NCBI GenBank assembly: GCA_019925105.1
Contig: JAHGAU010000017.1
Location: 248,001 to 312,000 of the forward strand
Direction of reading: 5' to 3'
Length of the DNA: 64,000 bases
From: Niebla homalea
Lineage: Eukaryota > Ascomycota > Lecanoromycetes > Lecanorales > Ramalinaceae
Shown here: piece after piece, positions 57,893 to 64,000 of the stretch
How the letters are laid out: each line of letters starts with the position of its first letter
How positions within the stretch are numbered: the first letter of the stretch is position 1
The notes under the pieces: generated by a model
What the model saw: the letters and a program-made list of their open reading frames with translations, nothing else
Database searches by the model: none
Told to the model about the DNA's origin: nothing
Translations under genes and position numbers: made by a program

Positions 57893-59659
57893 ATGGCAGA
57901 ACCTCGAAGGATATCAACCCGCTTTCGGGGGGAACCACCACCGAAGAAACGCGCACTTACACCGACACCTCCGCCAGCTCGTGCCACGCCTGCCAAAAAA
58001 GAGCCACCACCTCCCCCTCCAGAGCCCGTCGAGGAAGGTCTACCTACGAAGCTGAAAGATGGACAGCCGCTCCCCACACTACCTGAGCCGCAAGATGAAG
58101 CTCTTGCAAGTGCTGCTTTCCAATCGATATCCGAGAGCGGTCTCCTTGCGGCTGCTATTGAGCGGTCCCGTCAAAAGTGGATGACCAATGGCATCTTTGA
58201 GCGCTATTGGACGAAACCCTCGAAAAAGAAAGGTCCAGCCGATGGGCCTCAGCCAGCTAAAGAGTCCATGTCAAGATTGGGGAATTGTTCCCTAGTCATT
58301 GAACCGCATACCTTTGACATCACACTCTACACCGTCAAGGATGTCATGAGCTATCAATACCCGGCTTTCCCACCTCCTCCCCCACAACCGCCTTCATTTT
58401 CGCACTACAGCGCGTACCCACAGAATCCAGCGTATCCAGCATCTTACGGCGCCCCATTCACAGGCTCCGCTGTCCCAGACCAGCGCTCTCCCACATCACA
58501 GCAACCAATCCTGCCACCCTTCAGGCAAGGCTTTGGCCAGTTCGACTCAAACACGAATCTCCCTCCTGTGAATGATCCTCCACCACCAGCAACGTCACCA
58601 GCCCCTCCGTCCGAGTCGCGAAGGGTGTCAAAGTCAAGCAGTGATAGTCGCGAAGGCCAGCTTAAGGAGAACGCGTCTAGTGATCCGGTCATTCGCATGC
58701 TGGCCACCCGTGCAAGCTCGGACTCCCGTCTCAAAAGCCTGATGAAGATCGTCGCGGCTGGCAATGCCTCACCTGAGCAGCTCAAAGAATTCCAAAGCCA
58801 CATTGACGAGTTGAACACGCTTCTAAAGTCTCCTCCATCGCCCACGAGGAACGCAAAGAATGACAAGATGTCTCCTCAACCACCGCCGCCCCCGAGTCAG
58901 ACGTCCCCTCCGCCCGTCACAACCTCGACTCCTCCCTCGAAACAGCCGCAAACCTCACCACAACCGCCTATCAGTTCATCTTCTCCGCCGACAAGACCCG
59001 CACCTCCGCCTGTCAAAACCGAACACACACCAGCACCAGCACCCCCACCTCCAACCTATTTCTCTCCATTTTCTCCCCGTCCACCACCACCACATCAAAC
59101 CAAACCAGCTCCCTCTCTTCATCGCCAATCGACACCCAAATTCGACATCACGGCCATCGTATTCGACTTCGCCGCCGGCAACGGTGACCGCTTCTCCATT
59201 CCTCGCTTCAGCATCCTCGATTACCTTCCCGGCGGCCTCCAAGTACTCATCTCCTTCCTCATCATCCGGCGTGGCGGCACCGCCGCTGTCCCACCTGCCT
59301 CGAAGAATAAGGGGTATTACAAAGACAGCAAAAGCTACTACCAACCCATCACCATCCGCATCTCGGCGCATCATCCGAGACTCCTGGAGCCGTTGGCAAG
59401 GGTGGTGGCGCCGCTGGAGGAAGTGCGGAGATATATGGATGGCGTATTTGACAAGATGAGTCCGGCCGAGAAAGTGTATCTGCCGTTGAGATTGCCGAGG
59501 GAGAAAGTGGAAGATGATGACAAGAAAGGGCAAGAGAAAGACAAGGCGGGGAATGTAGTCGCCAAACCCAAGGCTGCCGCAATGAAGAGGGAGGATAATG
59601 AAGCCTTGTTGAAGAGTGGGTACGAGCCGCCAAGCTCCATGATGCCGCTGCCTGCATAG
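57893..59659 (+). CDS. SWC3: SWR1-complex subunit 3 (Swc3-like)
   Basis: A single frame of 588 residues. The N terminus is basic and Pro-rich. The conserved Swc3 head lies around residues 70-125, with SGLLAAAIERSRQKWMTNG and GIFERYWTKPSKKK. A long Pro/Ser/Gln-rich, likely disordered middle follows, with a short helical block (SSDSRLKSLMKIVAAG). The C-terminal conserved part starts near residue 415 and has DFAAGNGDRFSIPRFSIL and YLPGGLQVLISFLIIRRG, followed by a charged end. Swc3 belongs to the SWR1 remodeller that exchanges H2A for H2A.Z in nucleosomes. The length is long for yeast but normal for filamentous fungi. An upstream TATA is not obvious. Confidence 0.85.
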   Translation: MAEPRRISTRFRGEPPPKKRALTPTPPPARATPAKKEPPPPPPEPVEEGLPTKLKDGQPLPTLPEPQDEALASAAFQSISESGLLAAAIERSRQKWMTNGIFERYWTKPSKKKGPADGPQPAKESMSRLGNCSLVIEPHTFDITLYTVKDVMSYQYPAFPPPPPQPPSFSHYSAYPQNPAYPASYGAPFTGSAVPDQRSPTSQQPILPPFRQGFGQFDSNTNLPPVNDPPPPATSPAPPSESRRVSKSSSDSREGQLKENASSDPVIRMLATRASSDSRLKSLMKIVAAGNASPEQLKEFQSHIDELNTLLKSPPSPTRNAKNDKMSPQPPPPPSQTSPPPVTTSTPPSKQPQTSPQPPISSSSPPTRPAPPPVKTEHTPAPAPPPPTYFSPFSPRPPPPHQTKPAPSLHRQSTPKFDITAIVFDFAAGNGDRFSIPRFSILDYLPGGLQVLISFLIIRRGGTAAVPPASKNKGYYKDSKSYYQPITIRISAHHPRLLEPLARVVAPLEEVRRYMDGVFDKMSPAEKVYLPLRLPREKVEDDDKKGQEKDKAGNVVAKPKAAAMKREDNEALLKSGYEPPSSMMPLPA

Positions 59660-60550
59660 GTAGGTAGCCATGATTAGACCCCCATCTCTCATCTTTTCTG
59701 GCCTGAGCCACCGAACCATTCATTCCCATGCAAAGCAGAATCACCTCGGCGAACCTTCCGATATAATTCTGATTTCATGCTTCTACAACTAACTGCATAA
59801 ACGGCTTCCGCCCATTGTTCAGCCGATCCCGTTGAAAAAACACCCTCCTCTTGATCTCCACCCGCGTTTCGAATTCTTCGAGATCCATTTGGCATTCTTT
59901 TGCTTCAAGAAAATCCCCCCCCACCCCGGAAATCACAATCCTGGAGAACAAAAAATTGAACTGAATATCTGATCCTTTAGACCTTGGACAGACCACAGAC
60001 GCGGGGGCAGCCGTTGAACGTGCACAGCTGAAATGCAACAAGGGGCCAGTCGGGGCTTTCGACCCGTTGGTGGTTGCTGTGCCGGAGGCTGGGCCCGGCG
60101 ATGTACGGATTGGTGAAGGCGTGTGTGTGAATGGGAGCTGGTGGATTTTTGGATGGATAGATACCTTATTTGTGGGAAGCTGATTCGGGGGGGGGACCAA
60201 GAGCTTCCGGGGACGTCCCAGTGGGACGTCAGGGGCTGCTGCGCTCATGGCATCGTTCTTTATGATCGGGTCATTTCTCTGTCTGTACATCCAAGACGTG
60301 CTGAAGCCCAATTTTTTTTTTTAAAAAAAATCCGGCGTCATTCCCACGGGGCCTCCATTCGCTAATCGCACGAGAAGCTGATCTTGAATTCACCCTTCTT
60401 TTAAAGATGTACTGTTCCTCTGGGCAATGATACACTGCTCCCGACTCTGGATCCAAGCGGCCGGCGAGATAGGTAGATACTTCTGTTCCGAAAACCAAAG
60501 GTTCTTCACATTATGAACAAGGTGCCATGCCACAGACATTTTGCCTCCTC
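59660..60550. other. intergenic between convergent genes
   Basis: Holds the 3' flanks of SWC3 and the MFS gene. A T11A8 tract lies at 60312-60330, and a long G run at about 60187-60195. Frame 59775-60311 minus (178 codons) shows no domain, so I see no gene here. Confidence 0.45.
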
Positions 60551-62509
60551 TCAGACACCGTCGTCATCCCTTTCTCCTCCCTCCTCCTCTTCCAATCCCT
60601 CCTTCTCCTCCCGCAGCGGGAAATTTCTCGTAAACACCCCACACACGAGTCCCAACGCTGCAAACACCACCGCCAACAAGAACACCCCCCTCAGCGCCGC
60701 CATATACGCCCCCTCCATCTCCATTTCACACACCAACTCCGCCTTCCTGCCCAATCGCACCGCTGCGGTGGTAGTATTACACACGCCCGCCATCCAGCCC
60801 CCACCCATCACCTCCTTAACCACACCGGCACCGTGAAGACCAACCGCGCCGGCACCCCCGACCCCAACCACAACCCAGCCCACCTCCGTCCCCATACCAT
60901 CATTGCCCCCATCATCAAACATCGGCAACCCGTCCGTCTCGGCCCTCAACACAGCCTGGAAGACCCAGCCAGCGAGGGCAACCCCCACGGTGGCCCCCGT
61001 GGAGCGGAACGCGTACATCATGCCGGTGACCACCGCCCCGTCCGCCTTGTGAACGGCGGAGAGGGTGGCGAGGAGCATGGTGGTCAGCATGCCCCCGAAG
61101 CCCAGGCCCTTGAGGAAGAGGAAGAGTTCTTCCAGCCAGATCTGGCCGAGGATCGCCCCTCCTCCTCCTGCTACTGCTGCTGCAGTGGGTGGTACAGCCC
61201 CGCGCAGTCCAGCTTCCGGCCTACCACCAGCAGCAGCAGCAGTAGCGACAGCAAAGCCCACCGGCCCCGCCACAAACACACTCAGCGCCACCACCTTGCT
61301 GACGCCGTACCCGCCCACCTTCCTCATCACCACCCCGGCGCCCAAACTCCCCAGCGCCGTACCTGCGCTCTCGGGGAGGAGGCGGATCCCGATTTGACCC
61401 GGAGTGTCGCCACGGACGGCAAAGTAGAGGGGCACGTAGAAGGTCATGATGTAGGTGCTCATGCTCACGAAGCAAGCGGTGAGCCCTGCGAGGGGGACGG
61501 TGCGATCCGTACTGAAGAGGAGGGAGGGGGGGATGATGGGTTCGCATGCGAAGCGGTATTCGTGGAGGAGGAGGAGCAGGAGGGTGAGGAGCGCGAGGGG
61601 GAGAGTGAGGGCTAGGACTGGGGAGGGGGTATATTGTGGGGTGGAGAATTGCGGGTTGGTGGTAAGGGGGGTGCGGGTGTCGTGGTTGAGGGACCATAAC
61701 AGGAGGCCCAGGCCGAGGGTCAGGAGTGCTGAGCCGATGAAATCGACGCGTTTGATGCGGTGCCAGAGTTGCGAGCCGTGATCATGGGGTAGGCTTCGGG
61801 CTTCGAGTTGCTGGAAGGAGAGCGTTTCCATGCCGGGGACGATGGTCCAGCCTACGATCCACAAGACTGCTGTGATAGGCACGAGCATACCGAAGGCCCA
61901 TCTCCATCCCCATGTCTCAGCAACGGCGCCGCCCACAGCTCCGCCTAGTCCGATTCCTACCCCGTAAGTCACCATCCCTGCCCCTTGAACAATACCGCGA
62001 TTCCTCAGCGGCACGACGTCGGTACCGACAAAGGTGCTGATGCTGTTCAACCCTCCACCACCTAGGCCTGCGAATACCCGCCCCAGCACGACAACCCAGG
62101 CCTGCTTTGCGACTGCGGATAGCCCATTGCCCACCGCGAAGAGGAAGAGACACCAGAGAAAGCCAGAGCGACGGCCGAAGATATCGGTGACTTTACCGGA
62201 AAGCGGTTGCACGATGGTGAGGGCAATAAGATATGCTGAGGCGAGGGTGGGGATGAGTGACGAAGGAGGTGCAGAGCTGGATGTTGCGAGCGAGGAAGAG
62301 ATGGCCAGTGCGAGGGTGGAGGTGATGGTGGAGTCGAGGGCAGCAAGAAAGGAGCCGATCCAGGTGAGGAGGATGACGGTGATGAGATGGGCGCGAGTGA
62401 TGTTCTTGGTGTCGATAGGGTAGGGATGGTTAGGAGATGGGGCGGGCGAAGAGGGTTTGGTGGGGAGAAGCAGAGAGGTCTCGGTAGGAGAAGGTGAGAT
62501 CTGCTGCAT
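60551..62509 (-). CDS. MFS transporter, DHA2/VBA-like drug or amino-acid permease
   Basis: One uninterrupted frame; the ATG at 62509 gives 652 residues, and upstream in-frame methionines to 62608 are less likely because they precede no conserved sequence. The first helix has LLTWIGSFLAALDSTITST, typical of DHA2. Motif A is GKVTDIFGRRSG, and the loop after helix 4 is RVFAGLGGGGLNSI. Motif C is GAGMVTYGVGIGLGG. A loop of about 40 residues rich in Ala/Gly (AATAAAAGGRPEAGLRG) lies between later helices. About 14 hydrophobic segments can be counted. The closest general resemblance is to fungal vacuolar basic amino-acid (VBA) and multidrug permeases. Direction is export or vacuolar import by proton antiport. 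The substrate is unknown, and it is too distant from the 34-43 kb set to be assigned to it. Confidence 0.9.
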   Translation of the reverse strand: MQQISPSPTETSLLLPTKPSSPAPSPNHPYPIDTKNITRAHLITVILLTWIGSFLAALDSTITSTLALAISSSLATSSSAPPSSLIPTLASAYLIALTIVQPLSGKVTDIFGRRSGFLWCLFLFAVGNGLSAVAKQAWVVVLGRVFAGLGGGGLNSISTFVGTDVVPLRNRGIVQGAGMVTYGVGIGLGGAVGGAVAETWGWRWAFGMLVPITAVLWIVGWTIVPGMETLSFQQLEARSLPHDHGSQLWHRIKRVDFIGSALLTLGLGLLLWSLNHDTRTPLTTNPQFSTPQYTPSPVLALTLPLALLTLLLLLLHEYRFACEPIIPPSLLFSTDRTVPLAGLTACFVSMSTYIMTFYVPLYFAVRGDTPGQIGIRLLPESAGTALGSLGAGVVMRKVGGYGVSKVVALSVFVAGPVGFAVATAAAAGGRPEAGLRGAVPPTAAAVAGGGGAILGQIWLEELFLFLKGLGFGGMLTTMLLATLSAVHKADGAVVTGMMYAFRSTGATVGVALAGWVFQAVLRAETDGLPMFDDGGNDGMGTEVGWVVVGVGGAGAVGLHGAGVVKEVMGGGWMAGVCNTTTAAVRLGRKAELVCEMEMEGAYMAALRGVFLLAVVFAALGLVCGVFTRNFPLREEKEGLEEEEGGERDDDGV

Positions 62510-62579
62510 GGTGCCAGGAACGATGGGCGTTGGGTCGTGAAATTGATCTGATGGTATAGGACTCTTCCTCCAGCGGGGA

Positions 62580-63396
62580 TCATAGATGTTGGTTTGGCAA
62601 AACATCATTGCTTACAGTAAGAGCTTCAAGGGAGTCGAACATACCCATTGTTCTTTGCCATAGGTTTGTGATGAAGGCGTTGGCTGGACTGTCCAAGGGG
62701 ATGAGCTCTATTTGTTCAGCCTGATGCCTACCGAGCTGGGCCGAGTCCACGAACGTGTCCGGTGTTGACGCTGGCAGCCGGCCGTTGACCGTGCGCAAAA
62801 ATCCAAGCAGCCTTTCTTCACCCTTTTCCTTGCGTGTGAATGCCGAGACCTTGCTTATCCGATCCTGAACTACTGAGCGCAGATCTGGAGTCTTCCATCG
62901 TGCCTGCCACGATTGATGATATTTTGCTTGCCGAAATACATCATCTGTCAACTACCACCATAGCCTGCCAGACTCTCCGTCCAAGCTTGCTTCTCTCGGA
63001 GCAAAGTTTTTGAAAGAAGTGACCCAGAGTACAAAGCCTGCATTGTCAACGGCATTTTTGGAACATCGCTAATGGATTGCCAGATGCAGACTATTGCACT
63101 TCTTTACTGGAAATTGGAAAGCAAGCATAGAAGACCGCAAGCGAATAGGGAAATCTTCCCCACATTGGCTGAGATAGCCCACACAAACGGACCTACCTTA
63201 AACTATGAGAGTAGAGATTCATGATACAGGTGATTTGACCAAAACAGAACAACACCAAATCGGCAACTTGGGCGTAATTGGTGCAACGGTCAAGAACCAT
63301 GGGGTTGATCACAGCCGATTGGCAATTGGGTTGTGCCTGAGTCACGACGATCTCTGATGCAATGCCAAGCCTCACGTTCGTATCCCCGCCATCCAA
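62580..63396 (-). CDS. unidentified reading frame(s), possibly two exons
   Basis: Two minus-strand frames could be exons of one gene: 63396-63193 (with CQSAVINPMVLDRCTNYAQV and a hydrophobic stretch VADLVLFCFGQITC) and 62951-62580. The second is charged and helical (WQARWKTPDLRSVVQDRIS). A GT follows the first at about 63190 and an AG precedes the second at 62952, but the intron would be about 240 nt. No domain is recognised. It lies between the MFS gene and the FKBP gene. Both frames could also be random. Confidence 0.3.
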
Positions 63397-63523
63397 TTTC
63401 CGCCCTTCCTTTTCCAGCCACGACTTCCCATCGCGAACGTCTCACCACCTATCATCATCACTTTGCCACAACTTTCTGCATCAAACTCCATTCCCACTCC
63501 ACACGAAAACTCTATACCCGAAA

Positions 63524-63985
63524 ATGATGATGATGATGCTCCCCACCCTCCCCACCATCCTCCTCACCCTCCTCTCCTCGGGCCCCTTACTCTTCGCCCA
63601 CTCCTTCCAGACCGAATACACCGTCAAGAACAGCTGCTCCCGCCCGACCCAGCGCGGCGACAGCATCTCCGTGCACTACCGCGGCACCCTCGAGGCCAGC
63701 GGCAAGGAGTTCGATTCCTCGTACTCGCGCTCCTCGCCGCTGACCTTCACGGTCGGGCAGGGCCAGGTGATTAAAGGGTGGGATGAGGGGCTCCTGGACA
63801 TGTGCCCGGGGGACAAGCGGAAGCTGACCATCCCGCCCGAGGAAGGGTATGGCGAGAGCGGGATGGGGCCGATCCCGCCCAAGGCGGTGTTGGTGTTTGA
63901 GACGGAGCTGGTGGGGATTGATGGGGTGGTGCAGGAGGGAGGGGAGAGCGGGAAGGGGGAGGGGGTGGATAAGGAGGAGTTGTGA
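63524..63985 (+). CDS. FPR2: ER-type FKBP peptidyl-prolyl isomerase
   Basis: A single exon of 153 residues starts at the first ATG of a five-Met run. A signal peptide follows (LPTILLTLLSSGPLLFAHS). The FKBP domain has HYRGTLEASGKEFDSSY, SPLTFTVGQGQVIKGWDEGL, MCPGDKRKLTIPPEEGYGE and PKAVLVFETELV. Residues lining the FK506/proline pocket (Tyr, Phe, Asp, Val-Ile, Trp, Tyr, Phe) are all present. The protein ends with KEEL, an HDEL-like ER-retention signal, after a Gly/Glu-rich tail. It should help fold secretory proteins in the ER lumen. The length and layout match fungal Fpr2/FKBP2. Confidence 0.94.
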   Translation: MMMMMLPTLPTILLTLLSSGPLLFAHSFQTEYTVKNSCSRPTQRGDSISVHYRGTLEASGKEFDSSYSRSSPLTFTVGQGQVIKGWDEGLLDMCPGDKRKLTIPPEEGYGESGMGPIPPKAVLVFETELVGIDGVVQEGGESGKGEGVDKEEL

Positions 63986-64000
63986 GTATGTTTGAATGCA

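Noticed and set aside
60527..61615. 362-codon open frame on the plus strand opposite the MFS gene
   Set aside because: It lies fully antisense to a clear 14-helix transporter in GC-rich DNA. Its translation is His/Pro/Gln-rich without any domain.
1..64000. CRISPR arrays, prokaryotic operons, rRNA genes
   Set aside because: No regularly spaced repeats, no ribosome-binding-site-linked gene strings and no rRNA blocks are seen; the gene structure is eukaryotic.

Overview
The window is nuclear DNA of a filamentous ascomycete (Pezizomycotina). Genes have short GT-AG introns of about 45-90 nt. Several families are fungus-specific: HET, fungal rhodopsin-fold/PTH11-type, heme-thiolate peroxygenase, SWC3 and SAM37. 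Genes lie on both strands without operons. Exon models were built by hand from reading frame, splice sites and family motifs.

Layout. At 1-8.2 kb are the 3' end of an unidentified gene, a small predicted membrane protein, mitochondrial ribosomal protein bL36m, an intact three-exon HET-domain gene and SAM37 of the mitochondrial outer-membrane sorting complex. A gene-poor stretch follows to 13.8 kb. Then come a conserved ascomycete protein with an apparent frameshift, a 16-exon argininosuccinate synthase, a secreted heme-thiolate peroxygenase, another gene-poor stretch and MSH6 (26.1-29.9 kb).

The accessory part runs from about 30 to 50 kb. It opens with a tRNA-derived SINE-like sequence. Next is a PTH11-type gene with an in-frame stop and a methyltransferase fragment. 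After these lies a compact set that looks like specialised metabolism: a UbiA-type membrane prenyltransferase, an alpha/beta hydrolase, a LaeA-like methyltransferase, a PTH11-type membrane protein and a COMT-like O-methyltransferase (34.7-43.2 kb). No polyketide synthase, NRPS or terpene cyclase is visible, so the set is either partial or draws its aromatic acceptor from elsewhere. A decayed HET gene, AT-rich DNA, a small Cys/His-rich ORF and a frameshifted Ty3-type gag remnant close the region.

From 51 to 64 kb the window is again core genome: an AT-hook nuclear protein, a mitochondrial membrane protein, a secreted glutaminyl cyclase, succinate-semialdehyde dehydrogenase, SWC3 of the SWR1 complex, a DHA2-type MFS transporter, an unidentified minus-strand reading frame and an ER-type FKBP.

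The housekeeping genes are independent of each other. The only group likely to act together is the 34.7-43.2 kb set, possibly with the 39.6 kb membrane protein. The MFS transporter (60.6 kb) and the peroxygenase (20.3 kb) are too far away to assign to it.
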